Assembly: GCA_035293985.1 (NCBI GenBank)
Contig: DATGLS010000008.1
Span: 124,001 to 188,000, forward strand
Reading direction: 5' to 3'
Origin: JAVDCA01 sp035293985
GTDB taxonomy: Bacteria; Pseudomonadota; Alphaproteobacteria; Rhizobiales; Xanthobacteraceae
Length of the DNA: 64,000 nt
Below, in pieces: positions 26,035 through 35,346 of the stretch (the stretch's first letter is position 1; every line of letters starts with the position of its first letter). Under the pieces are notes generated by a model. It worked only from the letters and a program-made list of their open reading frames with translations, was not told the origin of the DNA and did no database searches. The translations under genes were made by a program, and so were the position numbers.

Positions 26035-27678
26035 TCAGGGAACGCCTGCCGCGCGCAAGGCCGTCGCCACCCGCCGGCCGAGGTCGTGCTCGGCGGCAGG
26101 ATGGCCGCGCAAATAGCCGTCGACCGTGAAGGCCGGGTGCCGGCGCAGCACCTGCACCGCAACTGCCCGCGCCTCGGCGGGACGATCGAGATAGTGCAGC
26201 GCGGTGATCTTCGCGCGCAGCGTCGACACGTGGCGATCGTGACGCTCGATCGAGCGCTCGGCGAGATCGAGCGCCTCCGCGTAACGGCCGGCCGACAGCA
26301 GCGCCGTCGCGCCGAGCGACTCGTAGAAATACTGGAACGGATCGATCGGCGAGAGCCGCCGCGCCTTCTCGGCCGCCGCGACCGCTGCGCCGGCCTCGTC
26401 GCGGAACGCGTGCAGCGCGCCGCTCAACAGCCACGCCAGCGACTCATTCGGGTTTCGCTGCAGCGCCGCGTCGTAACGCGTGCCGGCGATATCCATGCGC
26501 CGCAGCAGGTTGTTGTGGGCGAAACCGTCGATGGTGAGACAGAACGCGTTGTCGGGGCTGATGTCGAGCGCGCGCGCCGTGCAGTCGAGAGCTCTTTGCG
26601 TGTCCTTTGCGGGATCGGTGCTCCAGCCGTTGAACACGCTCAGGATATGCCACTTGCCGCACCAGGCGTGCGCTTCCGCGGCGTTCGGCGCGCGCCGCAG
26701 CGCCTCCTCGATCAGCTCGCGCGAGCGCGCGAAGTCGCGCAAGGACGGATGATGCATCAGGCCGACGCCGGCGAGGAGCAGGCGATGATCCTCGAGGTCG
26801 GCCGGACGCCGGCCGGTCACGTGGACGATCGCATCGTCCGCGACGGCGCGCCCGACCGCCGTGACGATCTCGCCGACGCCTTCGGCCGAGCGGCCGAGGA
26901 AGCTCGCCATCGGTCCGGCGAACTGCCGCGTCCACAGGATGCGGCCGGAGACGGCGTCGAGGAAATCGGCGTCGAGCACGATCTCGCCGTCGCCGACGCG
27001 CAGCGTCCCGGCGACGCAATAATCGACGTTGAGACGGCTGCGCACCGTCGGGATATCCACCAGCCTGTGATCGAGGGCGCGGCTCGACCAGTGCGAGATC
27101 ACCGCGATCAGGTTCGAGCGCGACAGCGAACGGCACACCTCCTCGGCGAGCCAATCGCCGAGCACCGCATGGTCGGCCGTGCCGCCGACCGCGCGAAACG
27201 GCAACACCGTGATCGCCGGGACCATCGGCGCCGGCGGCGGCTGCGACGCCAGGCTGTAGAGGGAGTAGATCTGCGCCGGGTTGAGGCGCATCGCGCCCAG
27301 CCAGCGGCTGAACCCTTCCTCGCGGATGTTGATCCCTTCGAGGAGCTCGCCGGCGCCCGGCCGGCCGATGAAGGACACCCGATTGAGGTCGAGCGCGACG
27401 TCCGAGTTGGTGCTGGTGAGAACGTGGGCGAAGCTCTCGCCCATGATCTGCTTGATGTCCGACAGCGCCCGACGCAGGCTCTGTCGTCCCGTGTCATAGC
27501 AAGCCGTGCCCCACAGCGCGTCCTGGAGGAAAGGCCTGGTGCGGCGGCCGAATGGCGCGGTCGCCAGCAACGCGAACAAGGCCTTGTGCTTGGCCCCGGT
27601 GATCTCGAATTCACCGGCTCGCACCGACCGGACAACGCAGGCGCCGAAAAGGCTGATTTCGATGAGCTTAGCGTCCAT
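26035..27678 (-). CDS. SARP-like winged-helix regulator with TolB/FlgO-like and TPR regions
   Basis: 547 residues. The N-terminus (about 5-95) resembles an OmpR/SARP DNA-binding domain (ISLFGACVVRSVRAGEFEITGAKHKALFALLA; GRQSLRRALSDIKQIMG). Residues about 170-290 match the TolB/FlgO-like part often found in such proteins (ITVLPFRAVGG; WLAEEVCRSLSRSNLIAVISHWSS). The rest is TPR-like helix pairs. ATG 27678 is used; the frame upstream to 27717 is unlikely. It heads the operon with the PAP2-type and protease genes and probably regulates it. Confidence 0.82.
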   Translation of the reverse strand: MDAKLIEISLFGACVVRSVRAGEFEITGAKHKALFALLATAPFGRRTRPFLQDALWGTACYDTGRQSLRRALSDIKQIMGESFAHVLTSTNSDVALDLNRVSFIGRPGAGELLEGINIREEGFSRWLGAMRLNPAQIYSLYSLASQPPPAPMVPAITVLPFRAVGGTADHAVLGDWLAEEVCRSLSRSNLIAVISHWSSRALDHRLVDIPTVRSRLNVDYCVAGTLRVGDGEIVLDADFLDAVSGRILWTRQFAGPMASFLGRSAEGVGEIVTAVGRAVADDAIVHVTGRRPADLEDHRLLLAGVGLMHHPSLRDFARSRELIEEALRRAPNAAEAHAWCGKWHILSVFNGWSTDPAKDTQRALDCTARALDISPDNAFCLTIDGFAHNNLLRRMDIAGTRYDAALQRNPNESLAWLLSGALHAFRDEAGAAVAAAEKARRLSPIDPFQYFYESLGATALLSAGRYAEALDLAERSIERHDRHVSTLRAKITALHYLDRPAEARAVAVQVLRRHPAFTVDGYLRGHPAAEHDLGRRVATALRAAGVP

Positions 27679-27792
27679 CGAAGCAATCCTGCAAAATATG
27701 CGCCTGCAACCTAGCACTGAATCTGCGCGGCCTCCAGCGACTTCACGCTTTTTTCACGTAAGGGGACCGACGCTTCGGACTAGGCTGTCGGC

Positions 27793-28047
27793 ATGGCGGA
27801 CTCCCCCGATCGTCCCGGACGAGCAGAAGATCGTGCGGACGAACGCCTCGTCCGGCATCCCAGCGACCTGATCGATTTTTACCGTCGCTGGCCGGAATTT
27901 CGCGCGACCGCGGTTGAGCTGGCGGCGCGGCCTGATCTCACGCAGATCGAGCACGAGACGGTCAAATGGCTCATCGTCCTGGTGGACCGGATCGGTGATC
28001 ATGACCTGAAGCCGATCGATCGCGAGCCGAAACGTCGTAATAGGTAA
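27793..28047 (+). CDS. Small hypothetical protein (84 aa)
   Basis: Charged soluble peptide (SDLIDFYRRWPEFRATAVELAA; LTQIEHETVKWLIVLVDRIGDHDL). It is divergent from the SARP-type gene, 114 bases away. The helical pattern and intact frame support coding; no family is recognised and no clear ribosome-binding site is visible. Confidence 0.5.
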   Translation: MADSPDRPGRAEDRADERLVRHPSDLIDFYRRWPEFRATAVELAARPDLTQIEHETVKWLIVLVDRIGDHDLKPIDREPKRRNR

Positions 28048-28229
28048 TATCCAGATCGAAATAGTTTCCGATTTTTCTCACGCCTATTTCACGCCACGCG
28101 ATAAAACATTCGCCTATTGATTGCTGACGAAATTGAAGCCGCGCCGGTGGACCGCAAAGGCAACGGCTAAATCATGACTGCGCGGAAACTTCCTATTGCG
28201 TCGCCAATCGGACGACAAGGAGAAAACCC

Positions 28230-29873
28230 ATGACCGACTCGATCCCATCCTGGCTTGCGACGATGCGCGACATCACCGGCACGAAATGGGCGCCGGGTGA
28301 TGGCCCCAACCAGACGATTGCGACCTGGCTGAGCGAGATCAGCACGGACTTTCCGCAGACCGCGAGCTACTGCGCGTCGGTCGTGCACGACGACTATTTC
28401 TCCTGGTGCGGCCTCGCGGTCGGTTACTGCATGGCCAAGGCCAACATCATGCCGGTGTTCGGTAGCAAGGACACGAGCCGGTTCTTGTTTGCGGAGGCGT
28501 GGCTCGGTTGGGGAACGGCGGTCGCGACGCCGCAGCTCGGCGACGTCCTGGTGTTCGATTTCGGCAACGGCGACCATCACGTGACCCTGTTCGAGAAGGA
28601 CAACGGCGACGGTACCTGGGCGTGCCGCGGCGGCAACCAGTCGCACTCCGTCGACGTCGCCAACTTCCGCAAGAGCAACGTGCTCGGCGTGCGCCGCCCG
28701 GCGGCGGCCGGCGCCCACGACGCCACCACGATCGCGCTTCCCGCGATCGTGCCGACCGCCATGCCGACGCTCGCGGCCGCGTCGCAACGTTTCGCCGCCT
28801 GCGTCAAGCTCGTGCTGGTGAGCGAGGGCGGCAACGATGATGATCCGCGCGACCCGGGCGGACGCACGTCGCGCGGAATCACGCAACGCGAATGGGACGC
28901 GTGGGTCAAGGCGCATCCCGGCCTTCCGTCCGATGTCTTTCAGGCGCCGCAGGACCAGGTCCTAGCGATCTACAAGGCGAAATACTGGGACGTCCTGAGC
29001 TGCGACGATCTCCCGGCCGGCATCGACTATGCGGTCTTCGACTACGGCGTCCTGTCCGGCGTCGGCCGCGCCGCGCGCATATTGCAGGGCTTCGTCGGCG
29101 CCGCCGTCGACGGCGAGATCGGGCCGGAAACGATCGCGGCGACCGCCAAGGCCGACCCGACGACGCTCATCAACCAGATCTGCGACGAGCGGCTCGCCTT
29201 CCTGCAATCGCTTCCCACCTTCCCGACCTTCGGCAAGGGCTGGACAAATCGGGTGGAGAGCGTGCGCGCTGCCGCGCTTGCCATGGCGGCCGTCTCCGGT
29301 CCTTCGGTGGCACCGGCCCCCGACCAGATTGCCCAGCTGATCCTGAAAGGAATCGCACAAATGGAGATCCCAATGACCAAGACAGGCACGAGCATCACGA
29401 CGACGCAGCAAAACGGCGCGGGCGCGCCATCCCCACTCGATCTCGGCGCCCTGCTCCAGCAGGTTCTGAGCCTCAGCCAGACCCTCAACGCGCCGCCGGC
29501 GCCGCCGACCGGGACCACGCCGGCCCAGACGCAGGACCAGATGAAGCAGATCGTCGGCCTGCTGAACGCGATCCTCGGCGCCGCCAGCGGCCAGAACGGT
29601 GTCAACCCGCTGGGACCGGTCAACGGCGCGCTCGGGCAGACCGTCGGCAACCTGCTCAATGGCAACAAGAGCGCGATCGGCATCATCGGGGCGCTGGCGA
29701 CGTCGCTCCTGCAGACGCTCGGCCCAGCCATTCCGAGCTTGCCGCTGGTCGGCTCGTCCGCGGCGCTGGGTCAGATCGCATTGCCGGTGTTCCTCGCCAT
29801 CACGGCGTGGGGCGTGCTCGGCAAGTTCGAGAAGTGGATGCAAACGGCCGCGCCGCAAGCCGCAACCGCCTGA
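28230..29873 (+). CDS. Two-domain peptidoglycan lysin (CHAP/TIGR02594-like plus GH108) with hydrophobic tail
   Basis: 547 residues. Residues about 1-155 resemble the TIGR02594/CHAP cysteine-peptidase type, with Cys60 in YFSWCGLAVGYC and His116/117 in GNGDHHVTLFE. Residues about 185-345 are a GH108 lysozyme: catalytic Glu199 in LVSEGGNDDDPRDPGGRTSRGITQ, then the peptidoglycan-binding part GFVGAAVDGEIGPETIAA. A linker leads to a hydrophobic C-terminus (ALGQIALPVFLAITAWGVLG), holin- or anchor-like. AAGGAG is 8 bases before the ATG. GH108 is typical of phage endolysins, but no other phage genes are nearby, so this is a domesticated or secreted lysin. Confidence 0.85.
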   Translation: MTDSIPSWLATMRDITGTKWAPGDGPNQTIATWLSEISTDFPQTASYCASVVHDDYFSWCGLAVGYCMAKANIMPVFGSKDTSRFLFAEAWLGWGTAVATPQLGDVLVFDFGNGDHHVTLFEKDNGDGTWACRGGNQSHSVDVANFRKSNVLGVRRPAAAGAHDATTIALPAIVPTAMPTLAAASQRFAACVKLVLVSEGGNDDDPRDPGGRTSRGITQREWDAWVKAHPGLPSDVFQAPQDQVLAIYKAKYWDVLSCDDLPAGIDYAVFDYGVLSGVGRAARILQGFVGAAVDGEIGPETIAATAKADPTTLINQICDERLAFLQSLPTFPTFGKGWTNRVESVRAAALAMAAVSGPSVAPAPDQIAQLILKGIAQMEIPMTKTGTSITTTQQNGAGAPSPLDLGALLQQVLSLSQTLNAPPAPPTGTTPAQTQDQMKQIVGLLNAILGAASGQNGVNPLGPVNGALGQTVGNLLNGNKSAIGIIGALATSLLQTLGPAIPSLPLVGSSAALGQIALPVFLAITAWGVLGKFEKWMQTAAPQAATA

Positions 29874-29919
29874 GCGGGCGGCGCCGAACGCGGGCCCGAG
29901 CTCGTGTCATGCTCGACCA

Positions 29920-29958
29920 GCTGCATTTGAGCGTACGCTGCGTACGCGCAAATGCAGC
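29920..29958. terminator. Long palindrome after the lysin gene
   Basis: 19-base arms (29920-29938 and 29940-29958) match at 18 positions around one base. It lies 46 bases past the lysin stop. There is no T-tract, so it is a terminator or a structural palindrome. Confidence 0.55.
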
Positions 29959-30079
29959 CGGCGCATGTTCTGCCGGCGTGCACGCCGGTTCATCGGCGGC
30001 AACTTGCGCCGAACGAATAATGTCGGGGCCGCGACGGATCGCCGTCGTGCAGACGGACGCCTAGCCAAGGGAGGTTTCA

Positions 30080-31537
30080 TTGGCGCCTGGTCAACGTCCC
30101 ATCGTCGCAAGCCCCTTCCGCATCGGCTCGGTCGCGATCGCCAACCGCATGCTGCGGTCGAGCATTTCCGGCCGCATCGACAATTTCGACGGCAGCGGCA
30201 GCGAGTGGCGGATCAATTTCGAGAAGACGTTCGCGAAGGGCGGCATCGGTGCGATCATCTCGTCGCACGTGCCGGTCCACGTCAGCGGGCGTGTCCTGCC
30301 GAACTACGCCTTCATCGACAGCGACGACAAGATCGATTTCTGGCGACGCCTCAAGCTCGCGCTTCCGAAGGAGTGTCCGTACTTCCTCCAGCTCTCCTAT
30401 TCGGGGCGCCAGCGCGATCTCGGCGGCATCGAGAACCTCGACCGCGAGCCTTTTGACGATCAGGACCGCCGGCCGTGGGCACCGACCGACAAGCCCGACT
30501 TCTTCAACGGCCTGCGCGGCCGCCGCGCGACCATCGAGGAGATCAAGGCGCTGGTCGGGATGCTGGTTGCGGGTGCGCGCCGCGCCGCCGAGGCCGGGAT
30601 CGATGGCCTCGAGCTCCATTCCGGCAACGGCTACGTCTTCACGCAGTTCATCAGCTCGGCGATCAACGACCGCGACGACGCTTACGGCGGCTCGCTCGCG
30701 AATCGCTTCCGCTTCTGGCGCGAGGTCATCGACGGCATTCGCGCCCAACCCGCAACCCGCGACATGCCGCTGATCGCCAAGCTGAGCGTGCGCGAGGGCG
30801 ACGACGCGGTCTTTCCCTGGCGCAAGCCGGGAAATTCGCTCGCCGAAAGCGTGCAGGTCGCCAAATGGTGCATCGATGCCGGCGCCGACGCGATCCACGT
30901 CACGGCGGGCACCATCTTCCCGCATCCCTGGAATCCGACCGGCTATCTTCCGGTCGACTTCGCGCCGCGCACCTACAAGACCCTGATCGACAGCGGCACC
31001 AAGACGTGGTCGCGCTACCTCGCGTTCCGCTACGCCCGGTTTCTGCCGCGCCTCGCCTGGGAGCGCACGATCCGCGACAAGCTCTATGCCGGCTTTTTCG
31101 ATTATCTGCGCGGACGCCAGCGTCCGCGCACCGGCGCGGAGGCGGGATGGCGCCAGCTGCAGGGCCTCAATCGCGCGGCCGCGCGCGAGATCCGCACCGC
31201 GATCGCCGACAAGTCCAAGCCGGTGTTGTGCACCGGCGCATTTCAGACGCTCGCCGGCATTCGCGACGCCATCGTGCGCGGCGACTGCGACGCCGTCACC
31301 ATGGTGCGGCCACTGCTCGCCAATCCGACGCTGCCGCGCGAGATCGTCCAGGCCGAGCTCGCGGGAGCCGAGGACTACGTCGCGGACGAGCCCTGCTCGC
31401 TGTGCAATCGATGCCTGCTCGCTGCCCCGGAGTTCCCGGTCGGCTGCCTCGACGACCGGCGGCTCGAGGGAGCTTTTCCGCGGCTGACGGACCGCTACGA
31501 TGAAATGATGCGCCGCCTGTTCGCACTCTATCGATGA
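30080..31537 (+). CDS. Old Yellow Enzyme-type FMN oxidoreductase with C-terminal cysteine cluster
   Basis: NADH:flavin-oxidoreductase TIM barrel, 485 residues. The substrate/FMN region GIDGLELHSGNGYVFTQFISSAINDRDDAYGGS (about 173-205) and the phosphate-binding CDAVTMVRPLLANP are typical. Near the C-terminus C-S-L-C-N-R-C plus a later Cys (PVGCLDD) resemble the [4Fe-4S] ligands of 2,4-dienoyl-CoA-reductase-type members. The start is TTG at 30080, preceded 7 bases by GGGAGG; no ATG or GTG is better placed. It reduces activated alkenes or similar; substrate unknown. Confidence 0.85.
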   Translation: MAPGQRPIVASPFRIGSVAIANRMLRSSISGRIDNFDGSGSEWRINFEKTFAKGGIGAIISSHVPVHVSGRVLPNYAFIDSDDKIDFWRRLKLALPKECPYFLQLSYSGRQRDLGGIENLDREPFDDQDRRPWAPTDKPDFFNGLRGRRATIEEIKALVGMLVAGARRAAEAGIDGLELHSGNGYVFTQFISSAINDRDDAYGGSLANRFRFWREVIDGIRAQPATRDMPLIAKLSVREGDDAVFPWRKPGNSLAESVQVAKWCIDAGADAIHVTAGTIFPHPWNPTGYLPVDFAPRTYKTLIDSGTKTWSRYLAFRYARFLPRLAWERTIRDKLYAGFFDYLRGRQRPRTGAEAGWRQLQGLNRAAAREIRTAIADKSKPVLCTGAFQTLAGIRDAIVRGDCDAVTMVRPLLANPTLPREIVQAELAGAEDYVADEPCSLCNRCLLAAPEFPVGCLDDRRLEGAFPRLTDRYDEMMRRLFALYR

Positions 31538-31543
31538 TCCGGC

Positions 31544-31822
31544 CTACGGATAACAGTCGTACAGATACACCCCGAGCTGCCCGTGCCGTCGCGTCCGCTG
31601 CTCGAGCTCCGAGCGAATGAAGCGCGCCCGGCCGCCCTCGGCCTCGCAGCGTTCCCGCGCCGCATGGTCGGCTTGCCGTCGCCAGTACGCGTCGGGGAAG
31701 CGCGGCATCCATACGCTCACGGCGATGCCGCCCGGTATGGCCGGCCTCACGTCGAGAGGCCCTGCGGCGGCGATGGCGCAAACGGATCCTGCGAGCAGCG
31801 CTGCGAAGCTGGTCAGCCGCAT
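31544..31822 (-). CDS. Small secreted protein (92 aa)
   Basis: Signal peptide MRLTSFAALLAGSVCAIAAAG, then a short charged mature part ending LYDCYP. GAGGAGAG lies 7 bases before ATG 31822. It converges on the Old Yellow Enzyme gene. No family recognised. Confidence 0.6.
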   Translation of the reverse strand: MRLTSFAALLAGSVCAIAAAGPLDVRPAIPGGIAVSVWMPRFPDAYWRRQADHAARERCEAEGGRARFIRSELEQRTRRHGQLGVYLYDCYP

Positions 31823-31928
31823 GGCCTCTCTCCTCTACCCCGACCGGAGCGTAGCACGATCCACACGCGTCGAAACAACCTGCCCGGCGCTCGACGGCGC
31901 GCATGATCACGCCTCCGCTACCTGGATA

Positions 31929-32510
31929 TCAGCCGGCCGACTCGTCCTCGAACACGAAGCCGATCTTCTGCAGGCCATCCACCGCGCCCTTGCCGTGTGC
32001 GCTCGCGATCTGTCGCGCCACGTCGGCCGAATACGCGATGGGATCGACCTGCGCGTCGGTCTCGGGCACGATCATCACCAGCAGGCGCCCGGTTTCATTG
32101 GAGATGTTGCGGAAGCTGCGGTGCTCGCCGCGCGGCACCGAGATCATGTCGAGCGGCTCCAGCACGAGGGTATGCTCGCCCTTGTCGCCCCAGGCGATCT
32201 CGAAACGCCCGGAGAGGCAGAAGAAGTTCTCGACCGTATTGAGATGGCGGTGCAGCCCGGGCCCGTTGCCGGGATCGCACTCCGCAATGCTGACGATCAG
32301 GCCGCGCGGCCCCTTGACCGGCGCGCCGGCGCTGCGCCCTTGGTAGTCCGCCGGCGCCATGACCGGGTAGACGCGTCGCGCCGTCACCTTTTCCATCGCG
32401 TCCGGCGGAATGCCATGCGCATCCAGATTCTGGCGCTGGTAACTCGCAAGCTTCTTGAAGCGCGCAACGCGGGCTTCCATCTGCCGGGGGGAGAGAGAGG
32501 CTGTGCTCAT
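31929..32510 (-). CDS. Cupin-domain protein
   Basis: 193 residues with a single cupin barrel: GNGPGLHRHLNTVENFFCLSG (about 88-108) is motif 1 with two His and a Glu metal ligands, and DMISVPRGEHRSFRNIS (about 127-143) is motif 2. The start is ATG 32510 with GGAG 9 bases upstream. Cytoplasmic; the substrate cannot be named. Cupins of this size are often small dioxygenases or isomerases. Confidence 0.8.
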   Translation of the reverse strand: MSTASLSPRQMEARVARFKKLASYQRQNLDAHGIPPDAMEKVTARRVYPVMAPADYQGRSAGAPVKGPRGLIVSIAECDPGNGPGLHRHLNTVENFFCLSGRFEIAWGDKGEHTLVLEPLDMISVPRGEHRSFRNISNETGRLLVMIVPETDAQVDPIAYSADVARQIASAHGKGAVDGLQKIGFVFEDESAG

Positions 32511-32882
32511 GGTGCTCGCTCCGCTTGGGGCCATATCTTGGGGCCGTGTGAGGATACGCGTAGCTTGAATCAGCTTGCACCCAACGCAGCTGCCGAGCAA
32601 CCCGCCTCATCCGATCACCCCGTCGACGCGCGGCCCTCCGCTGCGCACGCTCGCCGCGCTGCATGTAGCATCGCTCGAAATTTCTGCGCGGGCACGCCCT
32701 GACGATCGAGTTGGCAAGTTACCACGAGCGAATGCTCGCCGCCGCGCGGACGCTGCGAATTCCGCTGTTCGCGCTGTGATGCCGTGCTCGCTTAGGATCC
32801 GTCATGGAAACTGGCGTCGAATCACTCACCCGCTCCGACGGCTTTTGGTGCATGATCAAGCCGCAAGCCGCAGGAGGAGCTC
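32511..32882. other. 372-base divergent intergenic region
   Basis: Separates the cupin gene and the gene at 32883. No convincing gene, hairpin or GTGA-type palindrome is seen; presumably it holds the two promoters. Confidence 0.5.
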
Positions 32883-33524
32883 ATGGGCAAAGGATTGCTG
32901 GTCGCCGCATTCGATTTCTCGAGCGCGCACGCCGATGAATTCCATGACTGGTACGATCTGGAGCACATTCCCGAGCGCCGGGCGGTCGCGGGATTCGGCG
33001 CTTGCGAGCGCTGGATCGGCGACGAGCAGCCCACCATCTCGGTCGCCACCTACGATCTCGACTCGATCGGCGTCTTGCGCGGCAAGGCCTACGCGTCGAT
33101 CGCTTACGGCAACCTTTCGGCCTGGTCGAAGCGCGTGACCTCGATGTGCAAGCGGCTGCTGCGCTTCGAAGGCACGCATATCGGCCCCGGCGACGCGGCG
33201 GCGCCGGAAGGAGCCGGCGCCCTGCTGCTCAATGCCATGAACGTCGCGCCCGAGGCGGAGGACGATTTCAATGCCTGGTACGACGAGGAGCACATCCCCG
33301 CCCTCGCCGGCGTTCCCGGCACCTTGGCGGCGCGGCGCTATCGCTCGGCCGAAAGCGGCGGCGGCACGCACCGCTACGTCGCGGTCTATCACCTTGCCTC
33401 GCCCGACGTGGCACGCAGCCCGGCGTGGAACGCCGCCGTCGCTACGCCGTGGACCGCCCGGATGCGCCCGCACTTTCGCGACCGCATCCGCATCTTGGCG
33501 CGCCGTTATGTTCGCAACGGTTGA
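32883..33524 (+). CDS. Duplicated dimeric alpha-beta-barrel (EthD-like) protein
   Basis: 213 residues with two homologous halves. Each carries the same signature: FHDWYDLEHIPERRAVAGF (about 19-37) and FNAWYDEEHIPALAGVPG (about 129-146). This is the ferredoxin-like half-barrel of EthD/DUF4286-type proteins fused in tandem. AGGAG is positioned just before ATG 32883. Catalytic role unknown; relatives act on small aromatic or lactone substrates. Confidence 0.75.
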   Translation: MGKGLLVAAFDFSSAHADEFHDWYDLEHIPERRAVAGFGACERWIGDEQPTISVATYDLDSIGVLRGKAYASIAYGNLSAWSKRVTSMCKRLLRFEGTHIGPGDAAAPEGAGALLLNAMNVAPEAEDDFNAWYDEEHIPALAGVPGTLAARRYRSAESGGGTHRYVAVYHLASPDVARSPAWNAAVATPWTARMRPHFRDRIRILARRYVRNG

Positions 33525-33645
33525 GGCGCCTCATGACGATTGTGGCTCAGTCCTCTCGTCGATTTCGCGCCGCGACTCCCCGGCGAGGAGTTGGGCGAGT
33601 GCCAGGGCATCGCCGGGCGCTACCCTGTCGAGAAGCAGGATCCGA

Positions 33646-35346
33646 TCACGCCCCCTTGCACGACCGCTTGCCGGCTCCCCGCGCGAGCGCGGAGCGCACA
33701 GCCTCCGCCAGTGCCTCGGGAGCGAAAGGCTTGCTCAGGAGCTGAGCCTCGTCGATGCCCGCCATGGTCGACCGTTCGGCAAAACCGGTGATGAAGAGGA
33801 TCGGCAGCGCCGGCTTGCGCAGGCGCGCGAGACGGGCGACTTCCGCCCCGTTCATCCCTGGCATGGCGAAATCGACGATCATCAGATCGAGCCGATGGGC
33901 GTGGTCGATCAGGTCGAGCGCCGCGCCGCCGCTGCCGGCCTCGAGGACAAGATAGCCGAGCTCGTGCAGCATGGCGCGCGTCACCTCGCGCACCGCGTTG
34001 TCGTCATCGACAAGAAGGATTGTAGCGCCGGCGATCGTTTGGCCGACCGGCGCCCGTCCAGCGGTCGTGGACGGCGGCAGCACGTCGGCCTCGCTGCGCG
34101 GCAGATAGATCCACACCGCGGTGCCGCGACCGGGCGCCGAGTCGATGCGCACGCCGCCGCCCGACTGCTGCGCGAAGCCGAGCACCTGGCTCAGGCCGAG
34201 GCCGGACCCCTTCCCGATCTGCTTGGTGGTGAAGAACGGCTCGAATGCTCGAGCGACCACCTCCTCGCTCATGCCGCTGCCTGTATCGGAGACGCACACG
34301 GCGACATAGTCGCCTGCGGGCGGATGCTCGGGCGCCCGCGGGGCGCCTAGGACGACGTTGCGCGTCTCGACCCGCAGTGTGCCGCCGACTTCCATGGCGT
34401 CGCGCGCATTGATGGCGAGGTTGAGGATCGCGAGCTCGAGCTGCGTCGGGTCGACCAGGGCGAGCCACAGCTCGGGCGCGAGCAGCGTCTCGATGTGGAC
34501 GCTGCCTCCCATGGTGCTCTGCAAGAGATCGCGCATGCCGCTCACGGCGACGTTGAGGTCGAGTGGGCGCGGTTCGAGCCGCTGGCGGCGCGAAAACGAG
34601 AGCAATTGATCGGTAAGCTTGGCGCCGCGCTCGGCAGCGGTCCGCATGTAGCCGAGCCGGCGGCGCACGCGGCCATCAATGCCGTGCTCGGCGAGGCCTT
34701 TCTCGAGGAAACCGATGTTGCCGAGCACCACGGTGAGCAGGTTGTTGAAGTCGTGCGCGACGCCCGAGGTCAACTGGCCGACCGCTTCGAGGCGTTGCAT
34801 CTGCCGCAGCGTCGATTCCACCCGTTCACGTTCCTGGATCTGACCGAGCAGCTGGCGATTGGCGGCTTCGAGCTCGGCGGTGCGCTCGTCGACGCGCATC
34901 TCCAGCTCCTCATTGAGGCGACGGCATTCGGCCTGCCGGCGGCGACTGCGCAACGCGCTCTGCACCATGCTGACGAGGGTGGTCGGATGAAACGGCCGCT
35001 CGAGAAACGAGACATTGCCGAGGATCGCCGTCAACCGCGCTGCCGCCGGATTGCGCTCGAGCCCGCCGCCATGCCGAGTGAGCAATATGAAAGGAAAATC
35101 AGACCAGGCAGGCTGCGCCGCGACCCACTCGGCGAGGTCGCGGATGGTCTCGCTCAGGCAGGCCTCCTCGGTGACGACGGCCACATCCGCTCCGGCGAGG
35201 AGCTCGCGCACCAGCCGACGAAGGTCGGGACAGATCTCGCAATCGATGCCGGCCTCGTCGAGAATCTCCTTGGCGACGGGTGCATCGCGCCCGCGCGGCG
35301 CGAGAATGAGCGTGCGCTCGCGCTGCAGGACCAGGTTATTTATCAC
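33646..35346 (-). CDS. Hybrid sensor histidine kinase with C-terminal receiver
   Basis: 566 residues, no membrane segment. Residues about 10-125 look like a degenerate receiver (TLILAPRGRDAPVAKEILDEAG). A coiled coil follows (ECRRLNEELEMRVDERTAELE). HisKA has the phospho-His in GVAHDFNNLLTVVLGN (about 212); HATPase has DTGSGM and GKGSGLGLS. A C-terminal receiver has its phospho-Asp in LMIVDFAMPGMNG (about 502). The GTG start at 35346 overlaps the TGA of the KaiC gene as GTGA, so the two proteins are made together. Cytoplasmic signalling with KaiC is expected. Confidence 0.9.
   Translation of the reverse strand: MINNLVLQRERTLILAPRGRDAPVAKEILDEAGIDCEICPDLRRLVRELLAGADVAVVTEEACLSETIRDLAEWVAAQPAWSDFPFILLTRHGGGLERNPAAARLTAILGNVSFLERPFHPTTLVSMVQSALRSRRRQAECRRLNEELEMRVDERTAELEAANRQLLGQIQERERVESTLRQMQRLEAVGQLTSGVAHDFNNLLTVVLGNIGFLEKGLAEHGIDGRVRRRLGYMRTAAERGAKLTDQLLSFSRRQRLEPRPLDLNVAVSGMRDLLQSTMGGSVHIETLLAPELWLALVDPTQLELAILNLAINARDAMEVGGTLRVETRNVVLGAPRAPEHPPAGDYVAVCVSDTGSGMSEEVVARAFEPFFTTKQIGKGSGLGLSQVLGFAQQSGGGVRIDSAPGRGTAVWIYLPRSEADVLPPSTTAGRAPVGQTIAGATILLVDDDNAVREVTRAMLHELGYLVLEAGSGGAALDLIDHAHRLDLMIVDFAMPGMNGAEVARLARLRKPALPILFITGFAERSTMAGIDEAQLLSKPFAPEALAEAVRSALARGAGKRSCKGA

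Noticed and set aside
28230..29873. Prophage around the lysin
   Set aside because: No capsid, tail, terminase or integrase genes nearby; a lone lysin does not support a prophage.
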